Numbered from the stretch's first letter, positions 29,573-40,635 are shown. The stretch: 64,000 bases of DNA from Trichormus_B sp936914905 (GCF_039871975.1 NZ_JBDPLL010000001.1), one strand, 5' to 3'. The notes: a model not told the origin generated them from the sequence alone. Made by a program: numbers and translations.

Positions 29573-31192
29573 GTGCGCCTGCTGACTACAGTTGCAGCTT
29601 TACGCTGTTATTTAAATCAACGTCGTTGGGAGAGCAATCTCAAGCTTTCAGACGAGTTATTATTTGACGATCAGACTACTTGGTATCCCTCAGATATTGG
29701 TCTAGTACCGACTATGGGAGGGTTACATCAAGGTCATCTTAGTCTGATTGAAAAGGCTAGGCAAGAGAATTCTACGGTGATTGTGAGTATTTTTGTAAAT
29801 CCTCTGCAATTTGGACTGAAGGAGGATTATCAACGCTATCCCCGGACTCTAGAGCAGGATCAGGAATTGTGTGTACAAGCTGGAGTTGATGCGATTTTTG
29901 CCCCTACTCCGGAAGAAATGGGAATTCCTCAGAAGAATATACAAAAAACTCAAGTTACACAAGTAATCCCTCCATCTGGTATGATAAGTAGCTTGTGTGG
30001 TAGATATCGGCCGGGTCATTTTCAAGGTGTGGCGACAATTGTCACCAAGCTTTTCAATTTGGTACAGCCTGACCGAGCCTACTTTGGTCAAAAAGATGGC
30101 CAGCAACTGGCAATTATTAAGCGTCTGGTGGCTGATTTAAACTTGCCAGTTGAGATTGTTGCTTGTCCAACGGTGCGGGAAGCGTCTGGCTTGGCTTTGA
30201 GTTCTCGTAATCAATATTTGACTCCAACAGAAAAAGAGCAGGCAACAGTGTTATATAAAGGCTTGCAGCAAGCTGAAGCGGCGTTTCTTGCTGGCGATCG
30301 CAACAGCAGCCAGCTGGTGGCATTGGTGTGGCAAGAAATCGCAAAGGTCAGCACTGTCTATGTTGAATATATTGAATTGGTGGAACCAAATACATTGATG
30401 TTTTTAGCAAAAGTTGACGAGGAAGGAATGCTGGCGATCGCAGCCCGTCTTGGTTCTACACGGTTAATTGATAATACCATTTTGTGCGATGTCTACGACG
30501 GCCTACGCCAACCTATCATCGCTATTGATGGGCCAGCTGGTGCTGGTAAATCTACGGTAGCTCGCCAAGTGGCAACCCAGTTAGGTTTGGTGTACTTAGA
30601 CACGGGTGCTATGTACCGTGCAATCACCTGGCTGGTGCTGCAAAAAGGTATTGCTATTGATGATGAATGTGCGATCGCTCAATTAGCCAACCAGTGTAAA
30701 ATTGAACTTACTCCCAGTCATAATCTGGAAACTCCTGTGCGAGTGTGGATTAATGATACAGATGTGACTCAAGAAGTTCGCACTATTGAGGTAACATCAC
30801 AAGTATCTGCGATTGCTGCTCAAAGTGCAGTCCGCAAAGCACTAGTAAAACAACAGCAAAGCTGGGGTAAACGAGGTGGTTTAGTAGCTGAAGGGCGGGA
30901 CATTGGTACTCATGTTTTCCCTGATGCAGAAGTCAAAATCTTCTTAACTGCTTCTGTTGGGGAACGTGCACGCCGTCGTCAGCAAGACTTTACAAAACAA
31001 GGTCAAGCTGAAGTGAGTTTAGAACAACTTGAACGGGATATTGCAGAACGTGACTACAAAGATAGCACTCGTAAAATTTCTCCCTTGCAAAAAGCAGCAG
31101 ATGCAGTAGAAGTTGAAACCGATGGACTTAGCCCCTCTGAAGTAGCAATGCAAATTGTTAATTATTACCAAAGGTGTATATCTCAGTTGTAA
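29573..31192 (+). CDS. panC-cmk: fused pantothenate synthetase / cytidylate kinase
   Basis: A 539-residue cyanobacterial fusion. The N-terminal half (about 1-300) is PanC, which joins pantoate and beta-alanine: VPTMGGLHQGHLSLIEKA (HxGH nucleotide site), FVNPLQFGLKEDYQRYPR, YFGQKDGQQLAIIKRLV and LALSSRNQYL. The C-terminal half (from ~315) is Cmk: IDGPAGAGKSTVARQ P-loop, DTGAMYRAITWL, AEGRDIGTHVFPDAE. The start is GTG at 29573. The linker is odd: between DNTIL and QPIIAIDG there are extra residues (CDVYDGLR) encoded by a stretch resembling the common repeat GCGATGCCTACGGCGGGC, also seen inside hemW. Confidence 0.93.
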   Translation: MRLLTTVAALRCYLNQRRWESNLKLSDELLFDDQTTWYPSDIGLVPTMGGLHQGHLSLIEKARQENSTVIVSIFVNPLQFGLKEDYQRYPRTLEQDQELCVQAGVDAIFAPTPEEMGIPQKNIQKTQVTQVIPPSGMISSLCGRYRPGHFQGVATIVTKLFNLVQPDRAYFGQKDGQQLAIIKRLVADLNLPVEIVACPTVREASGLALSSRNQYLTPTEKEQATVLYKGLQQAEAAFLAGDRNSSQLVALVWQEIAKVSTVYVEYIELVEPNTLMFLAKVDEEGMLAIAARLGSTRLIDNTILCDVYDGLRQPIIAIDGPAGAGKSTVARQVATQLGLVYLDTGAMYRAITWLVLQKGIAIDDECAIAQLANQCKIELTPSHNLETPVRVWINDTDVTQEVRTIEVTSQVSAIAAQSAVRKALVKQQQSWGKRGGLVAEGRDIGTHVFPDAEVKIFLTASVGERARRRQQDFTKQGQAEVSLEQLERDIAERDYKDSTRKISPLQKAADAVEVETDGLSPSEVAMQIVNYYQRCISQL

Positions 31193-31891
31193 TTGCAATA
31201 ATTTCTTGTTAGTCTAAAATTTGAATAGGCAGGAAGCAGGAATTTTGAATTTTTCCCTGCTCCCTGTTGTAGATATTCAAATAGACATGAGATCAGGTCA
31301 GAATTAGAAATATTCAATAGCCTACAAATAAGTTGTGTATTAAAAAATACAGAGGATTTGAATCATCCTTCATCTAACCAAAGATAGATGAAAAAAATCC
31401 CAAAAATCAGCAACTATAAATAACTCTCCATCATATTAATTGAGATTAACTGTCAAACATTCAATTCCTTAGCAAAGTTGGTAAAATTCCAAAATAACAA
31501 GAATGTGCTTTTGCTCTTTAATTAATTTTTAACCTATCCTTGGAAAAAAGTGATTATACTGGATATGTGCATTTTGGGGAACCATTATTTATGAAAAAAA
31601 TTCTGTAAAGGGCTAGTTGACCGTGCCAATTTTGGACTTTATTCCAGCTGGAAAAAAGAGAGCGGCAGATTAAAAACTGCTAACCCTCATGAAATTGTAC
31701 TTTCTCAATTTTTAATTTTTAATTGGTGTTGAGATTTTAGATTGAGGTGGTTCAATTGAGTAGTAAAATAACCATGTTAAGTTTTATGTCCCAGCATTAA
31801 GGATATAAAACTGCTGAATAGAAAACCTGTAATTTCCTGAATTTCGGGAATAGCTTTCAATTGCAAAACAGTAAAGAGAGGATTTTAAAAG
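31193..31891. other. intergenic, 699 bp, upstream of sodB
   Basis: No recognisable gene. A short broken frame near 31620-31720 (NFGLYSSWKKESGR-like) may be a relic. An AAGAGAGGA ribosome-binding site precedes the sodB ATG at 31892. Confidence 0.5.
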
Positions 31892-32491
31892 ATGGCATTT
31901 ACACAGCTTCCCCTACCCTTCGATTTTAATGCTCTAGAGCCTTATGGCATGAAAGGTGAAACCTTTGAGTATCACTATGGTAAGCATCACAGAGCTTATG
32001 TAGATAACCTCAACAAACTCACCGATGGTACAGAACTTGCTGATAAGTCCCTCGAAGAAGTAATCCAAATTTCCTTCAAAGACTCCTCTAAAGCTGCTAT
32101 CTTCAACAACGCGGCTCAAGTTTGGAACCACACCTTCTTTTGGAACTCACTCAAACCCGCAGGTGGTGGCACAGCAACAGGCGAACTGGGTGCTAGGATT
32201 GACAAAGATTTTGGTAGCTTTGACAAATTCAAAGAAGAATTCTCTACCGCCGCTGCAACCCAGTTTGGTAGCGGTTGGGCTTGGTTGATTGATGATGGTG
32301 GCACACTCAAGGTGATTAAGACACCCAACGCAGAGAACCCCCTAGCCCATGGTAAAAAGGCACTTCTCACCCTAGACATTTGGGAACACGCCTACTACAT
32401 CGACTACAGAAATGCTCGTCCAGCATTCATCAAAAATTTCCTAGATCAATTGGTTAATTGGGAATTTGCTGCTGCAAATCTAGCTGGTTAA
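31892..32491 (+). CDS. sodB: iron superoxide dismutase
   Basis: A 199-residue cytosolic superoxide dismutase. Metal-ligand regions are all present: YHYGKHHRAYVDNL, WNHTFFWNSL, and LLTLDIWEHAYYIDY. The AAQVWNH context and the Gln in AATQFGSGW favour the Fe rather than the Mn enzyme. A strong ribosome-binding site (GAGAGGA) lies about 8 bases before the ATG, and an intrinsic terminator follows the stop. Confidence 0.95.
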   Translation: MAFTQLPLPFDFNALEPYGMKGETFEYHYGKHHRAYVDNLNKLTDGTELADKSLEEVIQISFKDSSKAAIFNNAAQVWNHTFFWNSLKPAGGGTATGELGARIDKDFGSFDKFKEEFSTAAATQFGSGWAWLIDDGGTLKVIKTPNAENPLAHGKKALLTLDIWEHAYYIDYRNARPAFIKNFLDQLVNWEFAAANLAG

Positions 32492-32523
32492 TCCACTTTT
32501 GATGTAAGGCTATCCATTTACAG

Positions 32524-32553
32524 TCCCCATGTCTACCCAGACAGGGGATTTTT
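32524..32553 (+). terminator. intrinsic terminator after sodB
   Basis: TCCCC, A, TGTCT, loop ACCC, AGACA, GGGGA then TTTTT: a 10-bp stem with one bulge and a U-tract, 33 bases after the sodB stop. Confidence 0.85.
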
Positions 32554-33017
32554 GACTCTGGTTCAATTTAGGAACTGCAACTATACTAAAAACATTTTAA
32601 AAGTGTCATTCTGAACGTTTGGGGAGCGTCTCTGAAATAGATAGTGAAGAATCTCCGAGTACTAGAGCCTAGGGCACGCTCCACGTTCACGCAGTGTCCC
32701 GAAGGGATACGCTTTAACCTCTGTGTTTCTTTTTGATTCTCTTCAATGTGATTCAGTATAGCACTCATTTTTGGATGTTAAAAATCTATCCTCATTTCCT
32801 TTTACCATAGATTATTACTATAGATTATTACTATAGATTATTACTATTTTGGTGATGTATAATGAGTGTTCCCAGAGAAGATATTGTATTGGGTTTATGT
32901 TCACCTTATAAACCTCCACACACAGATTATGGTGTGGCTTAAAATTTTCAAACTTGGGTCAATTACTGTAGCATGACTAAATGATTGTGTCAGTCGCACG
33001 ATAATTGAATTTTCAAG
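32554..33017. other. repeat-rich intergenic region
   Basis: Contains the inverted copy (32603-32662) of the repeat at 17821-17901, a GC-rich stretch with GTCCCGAAGGGATACGC (about 32695-32712), and three 13-bp units of ATAGATTATTACT (about 32806-32846). No gene recognised. A minus-strand 60-codon frame through the repeats is not credible. Confidence 0.55.
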
Positions 33018-35289
33018 ATGGTACAGACTAATAGCTCAAAATCCGCACGCGAACGTTTCAATATTTCCAAATTGGCTATTGACTTTTCGTGGTTGACCGT
33101 ATGTTTTTGGATAGGTGTAACGGTAGCTAGAGTTTTGGCCTTCAGTTCCCTCAAATATGCTTTCTGTCGAGATATTACCTTTCCGGTGGTGGTGGTAAAC
33201 GCCCAAGCACCCCTGACATCAGCCCTGGATACAGAGGACAAACTCACTAAACCAATAATAGAAGAACGCCTAAAATCACTGGCAGGACTAGACAATATTC
33301 GTTCTTCAAGTTATCCTGGTAAAACTGCTGTTAGCTTGTCATTTGCTGTAGGAACAAATTTAGAAACATCGACTAGCAACAGCGAAAATATAGTTAAGCA
33401 GTTGAAATTGCCTATTTAGGCAATTTGTAAAATAATTCCTCTTAACTTGAATGAGTCAGCAGCTGTTAGCTATGCGATTGAGAGTAAATCAGTAAATTTA
33501 AATGATTTACAGAAACTGGCAAAAGATAAAGTAGTGGCAGGGATCACACAAATACCAGGAGTCCTGAAAATCTCACTGCTAGGAGATGGGAACACCGTAC
33601 CTCCACCCACAGCTACCGCTGGACTCCCATCACTAGGTACATTAGTCAGATTTAACAGCAAAGATACTCTAGCATTTCAAGTCATTAAAAATGGTAATGC
33701 TAACACATTAGAAGTGGTGAGTGGGGTAGAGAAAGAAGTGCAGAAACTGAGGACTAGCCTCAAAGATGTCACCCTCACCCTCGCTGCTACTCTAGCTGAG
33801 TATATCCGCAATGCTACCCATTCCACCATAGATGCACTGATCGAAGCAATGATTTTATCTGTGGTGGTGATCTTTCCATTTTTGTGGAACTGGAAAGTTA
33901 CTCTAATTTCTGCTTTAGCAATTCCCATTTCTTTGTTAGGGATATTTATCGTCATGGCGATCTATGGCTTTAACTTAGAAACAATTACCCTTTTGGCTTT
34001 AGCTTTGGTGATTGCTTCTATTGTCGATGATGCCATTGTTGATGTCGAAAACATCATACGCATATTGATGATGGGGAAACTCCGCGCCAAGCAGGCCTGA
34101 TAGCTACTAATGAGATTGGTTTAACTGTCACCGCAGCCACTTTCACAACAGTTGCGGTATTTCTGCCTATTAGTTTGATGGGTGGCGTCGTTGGCCAATT
34201 CTTCAAACCAATAGGCATCACTGTTTCCGCAGACATGCTTACCTCTTTATTAGAGGCACGGACTTTATCCACTGTACAGGCAATTTATTCGCTCAAGCCC
34301 TCAAAATCTAACTCTCCTCGGCAAGAAAATAAGCTTGGGGGCGATTCAACCAAATTTACTACCACTTGCTCGCCTGGTCATTAAAGCACTGTTGGCTAGT
34401 TGTGGGTTTAGCCGTGATCCCCCTAATTCCTAAAGGCTTTATTCCCAAACTTGACCGAGGCGAATTCAATATTGTCTATACCTCTCCCTTGCCTAGTGTT
34501 CCTGATCCCCGACAATTGGCTCAAGCAGGACAAGGACAACTACCAGAACCAGGAAGGCTAACGGGACAAGGAGAAACGAACATAAGAGGACAAATAAATT
34601 CCTCTGCTTCTGCTGCTTTCGCTGCTTTATCATCTCCAATTCCTATTCTTAATCCTTTAAATGATTCTCTGGATGTTGCTAATAAACTGGAAGCAGTGGT
34701 GAGAAAGTCTCCTGATGTGGAAACTGTGTTTACTACTGTGGGTTCTCGTGAAGGTGAGCCGAATAAAAGGACGTTGTATGTCAAGCTGAAAAAAGAACGT
34801 TCAATTTTGACTTAAGCTTTGCAGGATCAACTGCATTCTGATTTACCTAATCTACCTGGTGTCACTACAAGTGTAGAAGATATTCAATTTATGAATACTG
34901 GTGGGCAGAAACCTTTAGAGTTGGGTTTGCAAGGTGATGATCTGGCAGCTTTAAATAAAACTGTGAAGGAAATTAAAGCACGAGTGGAGAAATTACCAGG
35001 TTTTGCAGAGTGACTGTGACAGGTGAGGCTAATCAACAAGGTAATGTTTTTCAGATTGAACGGTTGAATAATCAAAGGTTCGCTTATATCAGTGCTAATC
35101 TGGGTGCAAATTTAACTTTGGGTGATACAATTGATCAGGTGCTGGCTGAAGCTAAAGCTGTCATACCTGATGGTGTTTCTTTGAATTTGGGTGGTGATTC
35201 TGCTCGTCAAAGTGAGGTATTTGTCTGCTTTATGTATTATCGGTGTATTAATTTGGCTGTTTAAAAGTTGGGTAGACCGATAGTTATTA
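33018..35289 (+). pseudogene. RND efflux pump (AcrB/HAE1 type) pseudogene
   Basis: Reads MVQTNSSKSARERFNISKLA, ITFPVVVVNAQAPLTSALD, GLDNIRSSSYPGKTAVSLSF, LNESAAVSYAIESKSVNLND, GVLKISLLGDGNTV, then the transmembrane block LLALALVIASIVDDAIVDVE with the proton-relay Asp pair, and IPLIPKGFIPKLDRGEFNIV. At least four frameshifts or stops break it (near 33420, 34100, 34383, 34815 and 35013). Several segments are deleted, and the C-terminal transmembrane half is missing where IS copy 3 begins at 35290. Intact relatives run to about 1040 residues. The ATG at 33018 is the natural start. Confidence 0.85.
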
Positions 35290-36429
35290 GAGACGGGCTA
35301 AAATTGACAAAGGAGTCTGTGTCTGGCTTTCCATACTGTTAAGATTAGGAAACAGCCAAGGAAAGAATCAGGGTTGGGAATAGTAACTGATAGCAAATAT
35401 CCATGAAGATGTTGATGACTAATTCATAACTGACCTCATATCCATAACATTTATGAAATTGGTAAAACTAATGAACCAATTCCTAATGTGACTAAACCAC
35501 AAATACTAAGAATTACTTGTTCGTAAATTCAAAAACTCAGGGGAAATATTTGTTGAGCTACCAGGAATCTTTTTACAAGTCTGATGACGTGTTCAAAAAA
35601 AATGCCGTTGCTGGAAAACTCTTTGTTTCGTGCCTTTTGTTCTTAGGTTAATTCTCCTTTACGTGGTTTCTGATAAGGTGTGCTAATATTCTTTCCTCCT
35701 TGATATGCTTGATCTCCTTCAAACATTTGGTTGTTATGGAACTTTTATTGTTGCTCTTGAAATATGCTAATATCACTGCTTGGGCCTTTTTCTCCTACTT
35801 CTACATCGACAATATCTTTTCCTCCTGGTAAGATGACAAACTGATTTTTAAATGTGTGCTCGTTCTTCTTACCTCAAAAATACTTTTTTTGCTCCTGATT
35901 ATCTGAATGCCTTGCTCTTTGCTGTTCAATCCTGTCTACTATTAAGTGAAACTCTGTCAATAGTTCTGAGTCGGGATCCCATAATCGCTATCATGTTTTT
36001 CTACCTATTCAAGGAGACTAGCAGGCAAAACATTTCCTAATATCTCTAGCCAGTAATTAAATGTGTCCTTTCCTTCCGTTTTGGAGATACCGAAATGCAA
36101 ACCTAAAACCTGTCAATTGAACCACAAATATTGGCTCCTCAAATAGAACAAGCATAGACATACCTGTTCTTTGATCTCTAGTTTCGGTTTCCGCCCTCCT
36201 CCTTTCTGATTTATACGTATCTTTTTACTTTCTATCTCAGCTTGAAGTTTTTTATGCTGTATTTCAGCTTGGGCTAACCCGTCTTGAAACTGATGGTTAG
36301 TTATTCCCAGTATTTATTTTCTACGATGTGGATATTCAAGAATCTAATTAAGTAGATTTTTCCTTTTGCTAGACGGTCAAAATTCCCTTCTACCATTTTT
36401 TGATACCAATTTAATTTTCCTGACAGGTC
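35290..36429 (-). mobile_element. IS5-type element, copy 3 (1140 bp)
   Basis: Near full-length copy with GAGACGGGCTAAAATTGAC at the left, CCTGACAGGTC at the right and TA flanks (35288-35289 and 36430-36431). It retains the 324-bp core (35639-35963) missing from copies 1 and 4. The minus-strand transposase still shows the same HTH and DDE blocks as copy 2 but with frameshifts and stops. It truncates the RND pump gene and separates it from the next pseudogene. Confidence 0.85.
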
Positions 36430-36435
36430 TAATTG

Positions 36436-37065
36436 TTAGTTGCTTGTCAGCAAATTAATGAGATAGAAGATACCCGTGTAATATATTATGTAGACGTTAG
36501 TTTGTATACATATATTTCTAAGAGAACCACTGACGTTGTAACTGAAATTGCAGGTCTAGAACTTGCTGAACTTATAAAAGATAGTTAAGATAACAATGTT
36601 ATACAATCCATTGATTTAATTCGTAAGCTGGCAAATGGTTATAGATAACTATATAGATAACTATGATGATAGCGACTATTATAACGAATCTAATTATTAT
36701 AAACCAGTGATTAGTGTCCAAGGTATTCTTCCTAAGAAAATCTAGGGGTATGGAATCAAGTTAGAGTTAGTAAAAACAGTCAATAACTTAACTAAATTAA
36801 CACCTGAAAAATATGGAAATCTGGTTATTGTATCTGATGGATTAGATGGAATTAACGATGCATAAAAAAAATTATGCAACTTTTATTATCAGATGAAGAA
36901 TCAATATCATCTGCGGGTATTGAGCTGCGGGTATTGAGCTATTACTAGTAGGTCTATTAATAGCGATTTATCCTAACTATCGTTATACAGTTGATAAGAG
37001 TTTATATTACCTCTATCTATTACCAGCCTTTTTTGATGTTAAAATGACCCATAGTCTTATAATTT
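36436..37065 (+). pseudogene. unidentified pseudogene
   Basis: A coding-like trace in shifting frames: INEIEDTRVIYYVDVS, VVTEIAGLELAELIKDS, NNVIQSIDLIRKLANGY, then KTVNNLTKLTPEKYGNLVIV, SDGLDGINDA, MQLLLSDEESISSAGIELLL. The DVS...VIVSDGLDGI pattern recalls a von Willebrand A-like fold, but this is a guess. Two tandem duplications add damage (ATAGATAACTAT near 36640 and GCGGGTATTGAGCT near 36917). The 5' end is cut by IS copy 3. Confidence 0.45.
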
Positions 37066-37100
37066 ATTTGAGAAGATTATTCAAACTTGCTGATATATAA

Positions 37101-37566
37101 ATTTTTATATAAGAAGTAGCAATTAAAGCATTAATTCGTTTTACATCTTTAACAGCAGAGTGTGATAATAAGTTTTTGAGAATGCAATATCATGAAATTC
37201 ATAGTTTGCTGAAAATGACATCAAAAAAAAGGAGTTATTGAAATAACTGGAGGAAAGCGTAACTTTAAGCGCCTCAAAGACATCAAAGATATTGACTATT
37301 TTGAAAGATTTGATGGATGCTAGTTTAATTTTGCAATCTTAGTGAATGAAAATATTAAACCTGCTGAAATTATTGCATTTGATTTTGAAATCAGATTTTT
37401 AGAAGATAACCCAACAAAATTTTTACTCTTTGACTTGAACAGACCTAAACATAATAATGAAGATAAGGGAAAACTATTTCATATACATCCAGGTAATGAT
37501 GAATTAATGATTCATGCTTCCCCAATGTCACCACTGGAAATTCTAAATTTATTCTTATATGGCTGA
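37101..37566 (+). pseudogene. unidentified pseudogene with HIHPGND motif
   Basis: Frames joined give AIKALIRFTSLTAECDNKFL, EITGGKRNFKRLKDIKDIDY, then a last open piece (37342-37566) with DFEIRFLEDNPTKFLLFDLN, LFHIHPGNDELMIHASPMS and LEILNLFLY. I recall similar C-termini in cyanobacterial hypothetical proteins of about 150-200 residues but cannot name a family. A stop after FDGC and a run of A bases near 37220 break the frame. Confidence 0.45.
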
Positions 37567-37810
37567 AAAAAGCCTGAACGCCCTCGCACTTAACAGCAAA
37601 GTAAAAAATATAGAAAATGTATAGACACTGTATTATAAGTCTCTAAACAATTAATTTATCTCGTTAATCCAAAATTCGCAAATAGATTCAAACCCTGAAA
37701 CCCTTATATTTTTTTGATGGAATCTTAATTTTGAACTTTGAATTTCGAATCGTCAAATATCCAATTGAGGATGTAATTATAATTATCAACTGTGGTAATC
37801 ATTGATATCA

Positions 37811-39015
37811 CTAATTCCGGATTACGACATACACATTTTTTCGATTATGATAACTAAAATTTTTCCAAAGTACTCCATTATCTTTTTCATAAATACCAAT
37901 TATCCCTGGTACTAGATAAGATTCTCCCTCACCGTTAGCAAACACAGCATCTAATAAAATACCATTTTCAGGAATTTATTTGCCTAATTCTAATTTATTG
38001 GCTAATAATCCAATGTTGTATTCTCCCACATCAAAAGCGTTACGAAATGACCAATTTGGATCTGGCTCACCATAAGGAACTACCTTTTCTGAAAGACTAC
38101 CACGATAAAGAACAGGTCTGGATTTTTCACCATCGTGATAATTAAGAAGATATAAAACTAATCCTTCACAGGGGTGCATTAAATAACGAAAATGCCAAAC
38201 TTGCCAAGAAATTTCATTACCTTGAATTTTGAAAGTTTTTCCTTCAGGTTGAACAATTTTCAATGGCTTTGGTGCGGGAATTAATTCCTTAAAAGAGGAA
38301 ATATCATAGTGCCAGTTTTCTTGGGAAAAAGCGAATACACCACGATCAACAAAACTATCAACTCTACCTTTATTTAAATTAACTATAATTAAAACTCCTT
38401 CAATGGGAGGAGCAAAATAATTCCCATATTGACCTCTATATTAGGATAATACTCGACAAATACGATTACCTTTTTTTGTTCTTCTGATGTGAGTGTTCCT
38501 GGTGTCCAACAACTGATTTAGACTTGATCAAAATCTTTTATTCCCCGTTTTACCATGGCATTTTGCCAAGGTAAATCAGATTTAACTACTTCTTCTGCAA
38601 GTTGATAATCTAATCTAGTGGTAAAATGGCTGCTTGAACCTGGGGTATTGCTTGCCACTTAGTGAGGGTATTTTTATTTAAATCTACTATTCCTACAAAG
38701 GTTTGATTAAGTTCACGTTCATAAATTCGTAAAAATACCTGGCGTGGAAATCGTTGACCAGGTTGGAAATTTAAAACTGCTTTTTTATCAGGTCCTTGCA
38801 AAGTTATCATGGAAAAAAATGGGGCTTCGCTTAATTTTTTTCCCGTTGTAATATTTCTACTGCGGTATTAACTTCTCTTTCTATATTAACTTCTCTTTCT
38901 ATTCAGGGGTTGAGAGGATGAGGTGTGATGATTTCCTGAGCAAATGTAATCTGAGGAGAACTTAGCCAGAAATGAAAACTAACGAAGATAGCGATCGCTA
39001 ACGTAAAAAAAACTA
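37811..39015 (-). pseudogene. copper amine oxidase pseudogene (N-terminal half)
   Basis: Primary-amine oxidases oxidise amines with a topaquinone cofactor. The minus strand reads a signal-like LAIAIFVSFHFWLSS, then AVLNFQPGQRFPRQVFLRIY, TKWQAIPQVQAAIL, ISWQVWHFRYLMHPCEGLVL, RPVLYRGSLSEKVVPYGEPD, WSFRNAFDVGEYNIGLLANK and GIYEKDNGVLWKNFSYHNRK. The part that would carry the topaquinone Tyr and the copper-binding His residues is absent. Stops and an 18-bp tandem duplication (TATTAACTTCTCTTTCTA, about 38867-38903) break the rest. The start codon is not clear. Confidence 0.78.
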
Positions 39016-39229
39016 TGTAAACTCTGAATCATACTGTTTAAGAACAAAATACATCTATTGATTTCAATACTTTTGCTCAAAAACAGTAAAATTACAATAA
39101 TAACCAGCAGTCAGTGGTCAGCGGTAAAATCCTTTTACTTTTGTACTTCTGTTACCTGCAATACGGTGTATATGGCATTGTTCTTACTTTTTGCGTTTCT
39201 GTAGCTCTAGATGAAACCAAATTGTATCT

Positions 39230-39754
39230 TTATGCAGACACTAAGCGCCGTAAAGATTTAGCACGGCGTTTTGCTGTAGCGTTATTGGGAGCAAATTTCA
39301 ATACTTCTTCATACATTTGCAACGCCTGAGCAGATAATTTTTTCTTCTCGTAAGCATGACCAAGATTATTCAAGGCTACTACATAATCGGGTTTCAATTT
39401 CAGTGCTTCTTTATACTGACGAATAGCTAAATCATATTGTTCTTGGGCGAAGTAAACATAACCCAATCCGTTGTAAACTGGGGCAATATTTTCTTCTCCT
39501 TCTTCCTCAGCAGCTTTGATGGCTTTTTGAAATAGGGGTATGGCCTGGGTAAAAACTTTTTTTTCGGAATAAATACTGGCTAATTCATAGTATTCTTGGG
39601 CTGTACCTTTTTCTTTTGTTAATTTAGTTTTTAACTGAGAAAGAGAGTTTTCTAGTTTACGAATTCTGAAAATCTCGCGAACAACACTCACTGCTATAAA
39701 TGCGAGTAAAATGACGAAAATTGAGAGATAAACAAGGACTAGGTTATTATCCAT
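39230..39754 (-). CDS. TPR protein with N-terminal membrane anchor (Ycf37-like)
   Basis: A 174-residue protein with one N-terminal transmembrane helix (LVLVYLSIFVILLAFIAVSV), a short coiled segment (RKLENSLSQLKTKLTKEKG) and about three tetratricopeptide repeats: YYELASIYSEKKVFTQAIPL, VYNGLGYVYFAQEQYDLAIR and ALNNLGHAYEKKKLSAQALQ. The layout and length match Ycf37, a thylakoid protein that helps photosystem I assembly; I infer that function from architecture. The frame is intact. Confidence 0.75.
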   Translation of the reverse strand: MDNNLVLVYLSIFVILLAFIAVSVVREIFRIRKLENSLSQLKTKLTKEKGTAQEYYELASIYSEKKVFTQAIPLFQKAIKAAEEEGEENIAPVYNGLGYVYFAQEQYDLAIRQYKEALKLKPDYVVALNNLGHAYEKKKLSAQALQMYEEVLKFAPNNATAKRRAKSLRRLVSA

Positions 39755-39813
39755 TAGCTGAAATATAGACTATTAAATGTTTCTTCTTGATCTATTTTGT
39801 CAGTTGTTCGTTA

Positions 39814-40635
39814 TTATCTGTCAGTTGTTAATGTTTTCTCCTGACTATTACCCAATCCCCAATACTGTGTACTTTCTTTGAGCCAACCTGTAGCTATATA
39901 ACGTACGATCGCTTCATTGACCGACCTTCTAAACTCATCGTACTGCAAACCCTTAGCCATGACCACAGATAAGGGTTCAGTTGATAGTTGGCTGGGTAAG
40001 ATGTGATATTTAGGATATTCTTGTACCCAACCGCTAAGAAGGCTATTATCAGCCGCAAAAGCATCAACAGCATTACTTTCTATTTTTTCTTGTGCTTGGG
40101 CATAAGAGCTAACGCCTATTAACTCTGACTTAGGTATAAAATATTTTACATAAGAGATAGTGCTTGAATTATTGAGGACAGCTATTTTACGTTGATATAA
40201 ATCTCTTAGGTGATTTATAGAAGTATCTTTAGTAACTATTGCAGCGCCATCATAATAGTAAGGAACACTGAAACTAACAATGCGTGAGCGTGATTCAGTG
40301 GCTGTAACGTTGGCAATAGCAAGGTCAATTTTATTTTCGACAATGACAGGTAAGCGATCGCTATTAGCCACAGGTTGGAATTTCACAGCATCTGGTTTAC
40401 CCAGCAAATCACTTGCTAAACGCTTGGCTAAATCAATTTCTAAGCCTTGTAAATTACCCTTATCATCTCTAAATCCTAAAGGACGTAGGTTATCTTTTAC
40501 AGCCACAGTTAAATAACCACGCTTTTGAATTTCTGGGAGAGTTGCGGCAGATGCAACCAAATTTGTCCCCAGAGAAAACAAGCACAAAATACAAATGAAT
40601 ATAATAGCAGATAATACCTTGTGTAACCGATTCAT
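39814..40635 (-). CDS. ABC transporter amino-acid-binding protein
   Basis: About 273 residues of the periplasmic-binding-protein family 3. The start at 40635 places a signal peptide (VLSAIIFICILCLFSLGTNL) at the N-terminus; a longer frame from 40683 would not. Family signatures follow: LPEIQKRGYLTVAVKDNLRP, GLEIDLAKRLASDLLGKPD, DLAIANVTATESRSRIVSFS and VDAFAADNSLLSGW. The ligand is likely a polar amino acid. No permease or ATPase gene is adjacent, so its partners must be elsewhere. Confidence 0.88.
   Translation of the reverse strand: MNRLHKVLSAIIFICILCLFSLGTNLVASAATLPEIQKRGYLTVAVKDNLRPLGFRDDKGNLQGLEIDLAKRLASDLLGKPDAVKFQPVANSDRLPVIVENKIDLAIANVTATESRSRIVSFSVPYYYDGAAIVTKDTSINHLRDLYQRKIAVLNNSSTISYVKYFIPKSELIGVSSYAQAQEKIESNAVDAFAADNSLLSGWVQEYPKYHILPSQLSTEPLSVVMAKGLQYDEFRRSVNEAIVRYIATGWLKESTQYWGLGNSQEKTLTTDR

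Noticed and set aside
30105..30345. Minus-strand frames opposite panC
   Set aside because: Shadow frames of a conserved enzyme; no independent evidence.
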